A DNA stretch of 64,000 nt from Siphonodentalium dalli (Eukaryota > Mollusca > Scaphopoda > Gadilida > Siphonodentaliidae). The stretch's first letter is position 1, and each line of letters starts with the position of its first letter. Both the position numbers and the translations under genes were made by a program. The notes below the pieces were generated by a model. That model saw only the letters and a list, made by a program, of their open reading frames with translations. It had not been told where the DNA came from and did not search any database. Location: contig CP136066.1 of assembly GCA_032622095.1 (NCBI GenBank), forward strand, positions 173,723,164 through 173,787,163, written 5' to 3'. Below, piece after piece: positions 1 to 13,100 of the stretch.

Positions 1-138
1 TTCAACGTTTTTTAGCCTGAGAAACGTGAAATGGACTTTGCATGGCCTTTCCACTGTTTTTTATTTGGTGTTCAGTGTGCAACATCTGATATAAACGAGA
101 ATGCTCATTCAGTTAGAATATAGAGCACATATCTTTTC

Positions 139-385
139 AGATTAATGTGACTTGCGCAGTAATTGGAACTTTACCATGTTAGTGAATACAGTTTTAGATT
201 AACATGACTTGCTCATCAATTGGAACTTTACCATGTTAGTGAATACAGTTTTAGATTAACATGACTTCCGCAGTAATTCGAACTTTACCATGTTAGTGAA
301 TACAGTTTGAGATTAACGTGACTTGCTCAGTAATTCGAACTTTACCTTGTTAGTGAATAAGGTTTTAGATTAACGTGACTTGCGA
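139..385. repeat. Tandem repeat, 57-bp unit, about 4.3 copies
   Basis: The unit runs AGATTAACRTGACTTGC then AATTGGAACTTTACCATGTT then AGTGAATACAGTTTT. GAATACAG recurs at 184, 241 and 298, so the period is 57. It is intronic to alpha-actinin. Confidence 0.9.
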
Positions 386-555
386 TACCGAGAGATAGTC
401 TCAAAGAAAGAAAAAATCTCTGGTGACTATCTTCTGGTGACAGGAGTCTCTCAATCAAAAGTCTTGTACTTATCAATCTATATGAGGAGATAAGAGAAAA
501 CAGACCCCATATTTTAAGTCTTAATCTTAAAGCCACATGAAGATGCACTACAAGA

Positions 556-1000
556 TACTCCTAATAAATTCGCTTTTAAATTTTTTCCCAGCATTGAAAT
601 TGGTTGATAAATACCTGTAATACCTTTCTACAAACATATGTTTACGAAAAAACATTGAAGTCATAAAAATACTACTTCGAACACAATGTTTGGGATCCAA
701 ACACTTGTTACACCATTTGTATTCATTGAAACGTAATATTGCGCTACTGTCTGGAAAACGTATATTGTGTTATGTTAACGGGAAACTATTTTAACTTCAC
801 GCACTGCTTTCTTTTCATTTTAATTATAAAATTATGTAGTACCATAAAACTTGCAAAGTGACGACAACTCTAGATTATTTTTCTAGTCTAACAACTTTTA
901 CCGAATAATATAAGAAACAAAACACATTTTTTCAGTGCTATACCCGAATTATGTATAGATAATTTTGGGGTACAAGCCGTATCCGTTTAAGCATCATTTG
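556..1000. repeat. H-family repeat copy 1
   Basis: Similar over most of its length to 11150-11740: both contain the AAATACCTG, ACTTTCTAC, GTATTCATTGAAA, AAAATTATGTAGTACCATAAA and TTTCAGTGCTATA blocks in the same order. It ends about 25 bp before an exon acceptor, so copy 2 could be a duplicated piece of this intron instead of a transposon. Confidence 0.65.
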
Positions 1001-1025
1001 ATTTTCGTAATTTGTTCTCTTCCAG

Positions 1026-1155
1026 GCTTGAGCGGTTGGACCATCTCGCTCAGAAATTCAGACATAAGTGTAACATCCACGAAGAATGGGCAGAGGGCAA
1101 AGAAGAGATGCTGCAACCTCAAAACTTCAGAGCATGCACCCTCATGGAGCTAAAG
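1026..1155 (+). CDS. ACTN: alpha-actinin exon a (spectrin-repeat rod)
   Basis: The exon follows a pyrimidine-rich TTCTCTTCCAG acceptor. Its first base completes an Arg codon, followed by [11 protein letters not shown] and later LMELK. The donor is AAG|GTTTGT, leaving phase 0. It belongs to the rod segment RLxHLAxKFRQKA of alpha-actinins. The donor and the intron start have a second copy near 1519 (see the direct repeat entry). Confidence 0.95.
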
Positions 1156-4100
1156 GTTTGTTCCATTTCCAACAATTTATTCCTTTCAATACTAAATGGA
1201 TTCTCAAAACTACAAAAAATACAAAAGTATACGTTGGAAAGGTCTTATTCATTTGGTGGGGCATTCAGGTAATAAAAGCAGACGATAGACAGTCGAAAAG
1301 CTAATACAAGTGCAGAATGATTCATATTCTTTGGTGGGAAATACAGTAATGCTATAAATAATTGACTCCTTAACCACAGCAGAATTATGGGTAACTTTTC
1401 AGGATTTAGTCGGAAATATGGCTTGTTGCCATTCATCGGAAAGCTCTCATTGAGAGCTTTCCGATGAATGGCAACAAGCCATATTTCCGACTAAATCCTG
1501 AAAAGTTAACAAATGATCTATAAAGGTTTGTTCCATCGCCAACAATTTATTCCTTTCTACACTAAATGGATTCTCAAAACTACAAAAAATACAAAAGTAT
1601 ACATTGGAAAGGTCTTATTCATTTGGTGGGGCATTCAGGTTATAAAAGCAGACGACAGACAGTTGAAAAGCTAATACAAGTGCAGAAGGATTTATATTCT
1701 TTGGTGGGAAATGTTGAGATAATAAGTTCAACAAATGACCAATTATCGTTTGTTGAACTTATTATCTCAACATTTCCTAAGGGAATGAATACTTAGTATA
1801 GAAAGGGTTAAACCCCGGACTAAGGCCAATATGAAAATCTTTGGTTGGCAATTCCTTCCCAACGTTTCAAATTTGGTTATGTATGTTAGCCTACGGTAAT
1901 AATAGTACACAATTTCCATCAGTTTTGGACACTTTGACAGGGGTTCTCTGCTTTGAATCTGTGTTTAACCATTTTCCATGGGTCATTTGTTTACTTTAGA
2001 TCGTAACAACTTGAGGAAACGTATCTGCACCTTAGTTGTGCCGCTTGCACCCATGATATACCCAAATTCCAACAAAAAAATTGCCTATTCAATTTGACAG
2101 TTTTCTCATATGGTGACTTAACTGAAGTTAAAACCTGGTAAAACTACAGTAATGCCCTAAGTAATCGACTCCTTAACCACAGCAGAATTATGGGTAACTT
2201 TTCAGGATTTAGTCGGAAATATGGCTTGTTGCCATTCATCGGAAAGCTCTCCCCGAGAAAAGCTCATCCTGAAAAGTTACCCATAATTCTGCTGTGGTTA
2301 AGGAGTCGATTACTTAGAGCATTACTGTACCTCTGCTGAATGTCACTATCTAAAAGTTTTATGCTGTTACGAATGGGTTCATTTGTTTAATCTTATTGAT
2401 TTAATAGTATCAAATCGATTGGGGAAATTAAGGACTTTTGGAATTTTCTATAAATTTCTCTTAATTTCTTTTCAGGCGATGAAGAAGAAGCACGAGGCTT
2501 TTGAGAGTGATTTAGCCGCTCATCAAGACAGAGTCGAGCAAATTGCTGCCATAGCACAAGAACTCAAGTAAGTAACTTGAAACCCTTTCATGACAGGAGC
2601 TGCAGTGGTGCCGCATTAAAGATTCTGTGCCAGTGCATTCTCCCATTGGGAGCCTCGCATATATAAGAGAATGCACTGGCTTACAAGGTCAAGGTAAATA
2701 TAGTTAGGCTAATGTATTCTCTTACATATGCGAGGCTACCTATAGGAGACTCGCATATTTAAGAGAATGCATTGGCACAGGGGTTTCACAAATTTTCAGG
2801 AAGCTCCAGTCATGGAAGGGTTAAATAAGTTTTCTTCTAACGTCCTATTGATTTTATGACTTTTGAATTAAAGTGATGTGAAACACTCCTGTAGTGTGAT
2901 CAAATATAAATGGAAAATAATCTTGTTCAAAGTAGTAATTTTTACAAATATTATATCCAAATTGACAACACACACCATCATTCTTATATATTAATTAAAT
3001 GCGGTGACTATCAACGGCGAAATCGTTTACGTTAGTTTATCGCCGATAGATGCGTCCCGAATCGAGATGTAAATATTTACAATTGAGCGTAGTTCAGACG
3101 ATGTTTTCTATGCAGTGGTATGGTCGATTTGCTTCAGATTTTCGGCAATATTAGTAGAATGCTACATTCCTCCAGTTTGCATAGTGCCTGGATACTAACT
3201 GATCAGTTTCACGCACCAGAACAAGTACATGATATGTCTTTAAGCACTATCTCTGCACATGCGCTCTCAAGCATGCAAGTACTCAGCTGGTCGATATTAG
3301 CTCACTACAATACTTCTAAATTTTCCATATATGTGACCCGCCATATCAAATCCAGCCGGAAGTCGGGATTTTTTTACCCTGTGCCAATGCATTCTCTTAT
3401 ATATGCGAGTCGACCATAGGTCGCCTCGCATATATATGAGAATGCATTGGCCTAACAATTTTTTATCATGTTTTTTAAATAAATGTTTCTTACAATTTTT
3501 AGGACATAAAATAAAAAACATCCATTACCCTGCAGGGAGCCCCACACATATATAGAAGAGTGTCGTCTGCTCATGTTTGTCTGGGGCTCTGTATGGGTGA
3601 AATTATAAAATTGTTAAAGAATACAAGAAAAAATTATTAAAATTGTAAAAAATTGTTAGGCCAATGCATTCTCTTATATATGCGAGGCGACCTATGGTCG
3701 ATTCGCATCTATAAGAGAATGCATTGGCACAGGGTAAAAAAAATCCCGACTTCCGACTGGATTTGATATGGCGGGTCACATATACAGTGTAATATGTGAG
3801 GGGGGCACTTGCTTATTTTGAGCTGTTTATTTAGATTGGAGAACACAATTCCTTCTTTGTACATTCTTTTTAGTGCAGAGTGGGATAACTTTGTAGAAAT
3901 ATCCATGTATAAATTGACTGTAAATTGAATATATCAGTGAACAGGTAAGTTTGACGTTTGACTATCTCTTAAGAGCGATATCTATTTAAGACAGTGAACA
4001 TCTCTGTTTTCTATCATTGCAGTCAATTAGATTACCACGATGTCGTCACGGTTAATACAAGATGTCAGGTTAGTAAACAATAAAGTTTTAAAATATATTT

Positions 4101-7100
4101 ATTGTTGGATATTTCAAAGCTATGTGTTTTGTATGGTAGATCTTTATTAAAAACTAGTTCAAGCAAAATATTAACGTAATGCTGAAACAAAATATAATTA
4201 TTCAACTTGACACTGTTTATCACTCGCCAACCAAGAATATGAAAATAATTCCAGCTCACCTAGGACTCAATTGATGGGTGGAGCTATGAACTAATCACTG
4301 TCAATCAAGTACATCACAGCTAATCCACTTGTGTCAAACTGCATATATAAGCAGTTTACTGTTTACTTGAACTGTTCCAATATTACATTTCTTTTCACAT
4401 TAATGACAATCTTTTCCTAAAGCAAATACAAGTGTTTTCCTTTTGGTGATTAATATAGATATAAAAGCTTAATGGATCTATATAATATGAAGCATTAAAA
4501 TGACTGAAAATGTACTGGTATTCGGTCCTTTATAATTGAAATGTACTGGAAAAGTACTGGAATTTCTCTTTGTGAAATGTGTACGAATCATGATTTAAAT
4601 TTCCGATGTAATTGTTTCACCAATCAGTTTCATGTATTATTAATGTTTCTTAACATTATTTTTTTTTCTATTTTAGAGAATATGTGATCAATGGGATCGA
4701 CTGGGATCATTGACATCAAACAGGAGAACTGACCTTGATGTATGTATTTATTAGACACATTAGAAATTCTAATAGGAAATTTGAAAATAATTGAAAGATG
4801 CAGTCAATGTATCAGACCTCAGGATTTATACAATAATAATAATTCTATTATTAAGCTTAACCTAGTGCCACATATGGTCAATTTCATATAAAAAAAATTT
4901 GGGACCTCTAATTATCTGAGTTCAGTGGCATATGCTACTCCGACCAACCCATGGCCATTTTGATAAGAAATGAGAATTTGATCACACACATCTCAAACCT
5001 ATGAAAAACTCATACTGAGACAATGCCTCTCAATTACTGATACCAGTACTCTCGCAATTTTGTCAAAATATTCACACCGAATGGTATGCTTTATTAACTC
5101 AATCATGGATTAACATGAAATTAGAGATGAATGTGAACATATATACCCCTATGGTGCTTTATTTGGATTTCTATATTTATTAATTTCTTAAGCAATGTTG
5201 CGAGCATCTGCACTGTATGTGTATCAGGGATCTGGTGTTGTAAATTGAGAATAGCCATCAGTTTTCCACCCCTATGTTTAATCCACCCCCTACTCTTATC
5301 TGATTCTGGAATATTTTCCAACCCCCCCCCCCCCCCCATACTTTTATTCCGAATTCTCAGATGTTGAGAGTATATCTTTAGTTTGAGCAATTTAACAGAA
5401 CTACTGACTATGCTGTTTATCTACATGGAATTACACAACTGATATCAATTATATGTATTCAAAGATAAATTGTCTAAACAATACCTTCTTCATCTGATCT
5501 CCTGTTTTCAATCCATTGAAAATAAAAAGAAGCCTGACTGTCCATGTCATGCAATTTCCATTTCAGCGATTTTGTGTAATGCAGTGTTTTGTTTTGTTTT
5601 CATCAGGAAGCTGAGAGAATTGCTGAAAGAATTGATCAGCTTCATCTCGAGTTTGCCAAGAGAGCTGCTGTATGTATAAATATATTTATACCATAATTGC
5701 CTATTCTATTGTGTGTATAACACATATTTTGTAAACTTAATCTTTACACCCTACTTTGGGTACACAGCTTCCTACTGTGGATTTTTACTGTGTAAATGTT
5801 CAAACCCAAACGTTTTTACCCAGAGTAGAACTACATCGTAGTTAGCAAAAAATAGTTCCTGTTTCACAATCATTTAAAATTGGAAGTTGTCATGATATCG
5901 ATTAGATATGAGGAAAATTGCCTGCATTTCAATAAAATGTAACTTGCTAGTGTTATATGAAATAGAAAACATACGAATGCTAATTCCAAGTGACTGACGT
6001 CATGACGTAAATCTATGCATCACTACGCTTGACGCAAATTCCATATATCGTCATGTTTGTATCTCTCATTGTGGATACACATTCAAAGTAAATAGCAGGA
6101 TAGTTGAATTCGCAGAACAAATCAAAAATAATAATTATGGCATAAATAAAATACACGCATAGTAGCCGAGAGTACAAAATTTTAACCACTAATGGTATTG
6201 TGGTATTAACCACTTGCCAAAAGGCTCATGGTTAAAACTCATTAAAAAATTCCACTCGTGTTGAAAATTTGGTATTCTCGGCTAATATGGGTGTATTCTA
6301 TATATAATCGTACACCCTCTACATTCACACAATTGCAGATGACGATACTGTTTATTCAAATCTTTATCAAGCAATAACTGAAGCCTCCATTTCATAAAAA
6401 GCAATGAATCCACCTGCGTCACTTCAATTCGCTCATGTGCTTGCCGCATGTTGTTATATTGGGCACACTTTCAACTCTAGTTTTCGACTTTTCCAATCAG
6501 CTGTTTTGTTTATATTTGTGCGTAATTTTATATTGGGCTCATTTGCGTTGCGATATCTATTATCTCTAATACTGTAAAAAAAATCATAGAGATATATCAG
6601 TTTGATTTGCAGTAAATCCTCGGGTATATGATTATAAGGAATGACTGAAAGATCGATCGGGGTCATTGGGTTTTTTCTTCAGCGAATAAATCATCTCGAA
6701 TTCGGACTAAATGTTTACAATTTTGCGTAATTTAGATGTTGTGTTTTCTCAAATGGTTTGATCAATGTGGTTGGAAATTTTGACAATATTAGTTAAATGC
6801 TATATTCTTCCAGTCGACACAGTGCCTTGGAATCAACGTATCAGTTTGATGCACTGAAATAAGGGCAAACTATATATGTTTAATCTATAAAATATAAAAG
6901 TGAGTTAAATTTTAATCTTTCAATTGCAGCCATTCAATAACTGGATGGACGGTGCCAAAGAAGATTTGATGGACATGTTTATCGTTCACACTACAGAAGA
7001 AATTCAGGTGAGAATTTGAATTGATGTAGATCAAGCAAGACATGGTAGATAACTCTATACAAATATATGCTTAAAATTTCATTCACTTATTAGTGAGACA

Positions 7101-10100
7101 TTGGAAATAACTCTATACAGATATATGCCTTAACAATTTTGTTCAGATGAGTTGAGATTTATTTGCTTCTATAAAATAATACCTTTATTCTGTTTGAGGT
7201 TTCTTACTTGATTCCCATTTGTTCATTTGTAGTGATGTTCGGCTAATATAAATTGAATTTGTCTGTCTGTTGAACTTGATATCTAAACAACTCTACAATT
7301 GAATGAGACTGTAAGGTTTATCTCTTACTGTCATCTGCTTTAATCCCTCCAAATGAGGAACATCCCATACAAATGTATACTCATAATCTAATCGTTATAT
7401 ACTCATAAACTAATCGTTAGATTGGTAGAATCAAAGGATAATAATTTATAATATAAATAACTCGCAGAATATTGTAAAATCAGTTTGATTCTTGGGGGGT
7501 CTTTTATTTGTTGAATTTGTGGTATGGCAAAACCACAACATGAAGAGCCAATGAAATATTTGATATTTCTTTGATGGGCGTATATCAATATACGGGATCG
7601 GAACATAGATCAGACGATATTTCCATTTTCGGGATGTGGTAAGATGAATGTATTAAAACACATAAGGCAAGACGAAAAGTAATCAATTTAGATAAAATCG
7701 CTTATTGTTTTATCAGCTGTAAGCAATTTTCTCTGAACACTTCTGTATCATTTTATGCAAACAACACTCAATGGATTTCGTACTCAATAAAGGCCAATTG
7801 TTTCGCCACATGAATGTTACATAAAACAATGTGAAATATAGCCGGTAGCTATTAATTGTCGCCCTCATTGAACTATGCCTTATATGTGTCAGGACTATCG
7901 TGAGGTCTAAGTTGTTAACAGTGACTACTCAAAGCTGTCATAATAGCCCGTATTGTTGAGGGTGGATAAATACCTATCTATCTCCGATCCATGATTTCAT
8001 GTCCCCCACAAAATGGCCTTTTGCGAAAAAACTCGAAAATTGATGCCGACGAATTCAAATCCATTCACAGAATCTTCATCTCTCATTTCAGTCCCTGATG
8101 GGTGCACATGAACAGTTTAAAATGACACTACCCCAAGCCGACAAGGAATACAACACCATCGTTACTCTTGTACGAGAGGTCACACAGTTTGCAGGAGTTC
8201 AAGTCCCGAACCCATACACTACATTAAGTGCACAGGTAAGCACCCTACTGGGCTTATAATTACTATACAAATTAGGGAAGGGAAAATGTTATGCTTCGTA
8301 AATCTAGGCACATTTTCGTCAATTGTTGTGTTTAAAGACTTGAAATAGTGTCTATCATCTGCAGAATGCACAGTGGGCTAGCATCACCAAATTCACCCTC
8401 TGGGAACCTCATTCTAGTATGGCCTCAACTGATATCTTCTGCAAATTAGGATATATAGAAACTGAACAGAAGGGAAAAGTAACTATAATGTTAATTTGAG
8501 ACTATAGATACTTCCCAGAAGATGAGGCCTCAGCAGAATGAGGTCCCCAGATGGTGAATTTAGTGATGCTAGCTCGCTGTGTGGGGTAGCGTCACTAAAT
8601 TCACCCCCTGAGGACCTCATTCTGCAAATGGCAGACACTAATTCAAGGCTTGGGTGTGTTTACAGTTTTTGCTTCTTTCATTTTTCAATAAAATGTATAG
8701 AACAGTGTCAAGCATTTAATTTCAGTACAGCGATGAATGGGAGTAGGGTCCTGCGATTGATTGAAATTCGATTCTTTATTCTGATTTTTCAATTTTGATT
8801 TTTTAACCCTTTCATGACGGGAGCTTCCTGAATTTTTTAGAAAGGCCTGTGCCAATGCATTCTCTTATATAGGCGAGTCGACCATAGGTCGCCTCGCATA
8901 TATAAGAGAATGCATTGGCCTAACAAATTTTATAAAAAAAATATTTTTTGATAATTGTTAAAACATGTAAGAAAAAAATTCTAAAAAATTCTAAAAAATT
9001 GTTAAAGAATGTAAGAAATAATTATAAAAAGTAATGAAAATTGTTGAAGAATGTAAACAAAAATTATAAAACTGATAATGAATGTAAGAAAAAAATTATA
9101 AAATATTATAAAAATTGTTAAAGAATGTAAGACAAATTGATACAAAATTATAAAAACTTGTTAGGCCAATACATTCTCTTATATATGCGAGGCGACCTAT
9201 GGTCGACTCGCATATATAATAGAATGCATTGGTAAGGGTCTTTAATGTTGCGCCAGCACAGCTCCCGTCATGAAAGGTTTAACAATTCAATTGTCTCGAG
9301 GTATATGAAGTCTGCTTCAAACTTCTTGTTGCCCATTTACTGATTCATCTGGCAGTGTTTCTGCCTCTGTTGTTCATCTATTACCACAACTTAGCTTTAC
9401 ATTATTTTTATTATGTACTATATATTCTCTTCACAAAAAAAAAATGCCAAAAATTTGTGAGCGATTATCTGATTGTTTATTCACGATACAATATTGCATC
9501 TTTGTGAACCAATATCACACATATACTGGTAACTACAGACATTGGAAGGCTTGCAGACAAGTCAAAACTTAATCCGGATCCCACTTATTTTTAAATTATT
9601 GTGTGGTGGAACAAAGTATCGAATATCATTGTGCTCAAATTGAATTCGATCAAATCAAGTAAACAAATTAAGAAATGAATCGAATGTCTTTCAAATCGCT
9701 GGGCCCATGATGGGGAACTACAGCTTATGATAGTACTTAGTCATGTTTTTAGTTTATTTTAAATGAAGATTATTGAGGAATCAGCGATTAACTTTCTCAT
9801 TCTGTAGAAATTAAGCATGGTTATTCTAACAGTATTTGATTGGCTGATGACGAAACTAAAATTGCTTGAACTGCATGCATTATTTTTGATAATTATGTTT
9901 GCTTGGAAAATAATGGCACAAAACTTAGTAGTAATGTCTAAAACCTATTGAGGCGCTAATATTTCTTGTTAGGAAATATTATTTCCTGCTAGAAATTGTC
10001 ACATTCGAGGTGGGAAGCCCTCATAATTAGATGTTTAATATGCAATAGCCGAATGTAATCTGTTGACTGATATTTTCATATTTACCAACTTGCTCAGAGC

Positions 10101-13100
10101 ATATTTATTACAAATGCACTTAAAACATGCTTTGATGTTTTGAAAAGATAAAACAAAACACTTATTTTTTCATTTTTATTAAACTGATAAAATTCTATAG
10201 CTTTCCAATAATATACATTAGTATTTAGTTCTTCTATTGGTATATAATATAATAACTTTCATATAGATATATACATGTGTTATAGATTTTTTTTTCTTTC
10301 TATTGCTGTCCATTGGGGATATAATGTAGAATATATGATGTAATATAATTATGAATACTATATACAGTAATGCCGTAAATAATTGACTCCTTAACCACAG
10401 CAGAATTATGGGTAATTTTTCAGAATTTAGTCGGAAATATGGCTTGTTGCCATTCATCGGAAAGCTCTCACTGAGATCTTTCCGATGAATGGCAACTAGC
10501 CATATTTCCGAATAAATCCTGAAAAATTACCCATAATTCTGCTGTGGTTAAGGAGTCGATTATATAGGGCATTACTGCAGGTTTGTAAAATCAGATAGTC
10601 TGACAATGCTCAAAACAAACTTCAATGTTTTGAAAAATAAAACATGCTTATTTTGTTTTAGATACTTCTTTCTACTTGATTATTTAAATAGATTTGTATC
10701 GCTTACACTTTCCTATTGTTTATACTATAGAATAAATGAGTTGGGAACTCGAGCACTTTGTGAGGGGGGGGGGTTATTGTTAATAGTTTTGTCACAAATC
10801 ATGTGTATGAAATATGCTATCAACTGTTCAGTCTATTGCTTGTATCCAAATGATTGTCTCTCTTTGTGTGTGCATTCCTAATTTGGCAACCCAATTATAT
10901 AGCCTGGTTTATGAGCATAAATTACAGTAATGCCCTAAATAATCGACTCCTTAACCATAGCAGAATTATCAGAATTATTTCAGGATTTCGTCAAAAATAT
11001 GGCTTGGTGCCATTCATCGGAAAGCTCTCACTGAGAGCTTTCCGATGAATGGCACCAAGCCATATTTCCGACTAAATCCTGAAAAGTTACCCATAATTCT
11101 GATATGGTTAAGGAGTCAATTATTTAGGGCATTACTGTACAACTTTTTTCCACAATTTAAATCCACATGGTGATTTGTGCTCTAAAACACACGTAATAAT
11201 ATACGCTTTTGAGTTTTCCCGGCATCGAAATAGGTCGATAAATACCTGAAATACTTTCTACGAACATAATATATCCCAGAAAGATACTTTCGAGCATGAT
11301 AATCACGCCCGAGGCTTTGCTGCACAATTAGTATTCATTGAAATTCTGGAATCGGAAATGGAATAATGTGTAACTATCTGGAATAGGTATATTGCGTTAT
11401 CTTAGCTTGAAACTATTTTAAAACTTCACTTGCAGCTTTCTGTTAATTTAATCTTCAAAATTATGTAGTACCATAAAAGTTTCATAACGTTTTACAGCTT
11501 TTGAGTTTCTTTCCATGGACTACATGTGTAATTGTTATGCGACCGCTGATAAATTTGAACCGACACAAACGATATGATTTAAAATTTATCAAAAACTATA
11601 AGTAACGAAACACGTGTTTTCAGTGCTATATCGACCCGTTTGTTCGGAAAACTTCTGCGTAGGTATGTTTTGAGATAACTCTTAACAAGTTATATATACA
11701 TAATTTTGGGTTCGAATGAGCCATGTCCGTTTAAACAGTTGTAATGGAATAAATACATTGATTTATTTTTGTAATTTGAATAAAATTTGCTTTAAAAAAT
11801 CTTATAAAATTCTTGGGAGAGTTCCACTGTTTGTCAATTGTTGGGGCAGTTATGAATATTTTACAAATTAATTTTATCCTTCTGCATCAACATTTTTATC
11901 GAATGTGTGTAATCCAGGCTATACTATTGCTGTTGCTATTAATAATTTTGTGTTAATCACCTTGTTTGGTATTTACTGACATGCATTGATTATGATTTAT
12001 TTCCCTTGCACCTGCTTTGCTTGGATTTTGCAGGAGGTTAGTAGTGTCTGTAAGTGCTTCTGTAACTAACACGATAAGTGCTAGAAAGTTACAGTAATGT
12101 CCTAAATAATTGACTCCTTAACCACAGCAGAATTATGGGTAACTTTTCAGGATTTAGTCGGAAATATGGCTTGTTGCTATTCGTCGGAAAGCTCTCAGTG
12201 AGAGCTTTCCGACTAATAGCAACAAGCCATATTTCCGACTAAATCCTGAAAAGTTACCCATAATTCTGCTGTGGTTAAGGAGTCGATTATTTAGGGCATT
12301 ACTGTACAGGGTTCACGCTGGTCCAACAATTATTTTGCCAATTTCTGTGAATTTGTTTGTCCATTTTCCAGAAACTGGTCAAATTTATTAATTTACATTG
12401 TATTATTTTGAAGCCAGAAAGCCGTAAAGTATTGTCACTTGCACATGATTAAGAAAGTACAGCGTTCTAACAGCTAATCCTCATTGTTTTAATAACTAAA
12501 CATGTGTGATTTTTGATAAATTGTTAATCATATACAGTAATGTCCTAAATAATTGACTCCTTAACCACAGCAGAATTATGGGTACTTTTTTAGGATTTAG
12601 TCAGAAATATTTGAGAGCTTTCCGATGAATGGCAACAAGCCATATTTCCGACTAAATCCTGAAAAGTTACCCATAACTCTGCTGTGGTTAAGGAGTCGAT
12701 TATTTAGGGCATTACTGTAGTAGACAGCTGCTGATTATCTGTTAACAAATTAAGGGTTTTGTGGAAATTTGGTAATAATTTGAGGTGTTTGCCGACTATA
12801 GCCTCTAAACTTTTTAGCCAAATTAAAATTTCTTTGGACATTTACCAAAAATATTCACAATTTGGATACCGACAGCGTGAACCCTGGAAAGTTAACAACT
12901 GAATTAGGGATGTCACGATTAGAGTTGCTACATCCAATTTCGCACTTCAAGATCATACTTTTTCTTTGGACGTCAAACCTGTCTCAACTATAGGGCGATA
13001 AAATCACTCCAAATGCTTGGCACTACTATGTTTTGATATTTAAAATTATTTTTGCTTAATATTCAGACCATGTTAGGCTAGAAAAAAATCTCAAATTTCT

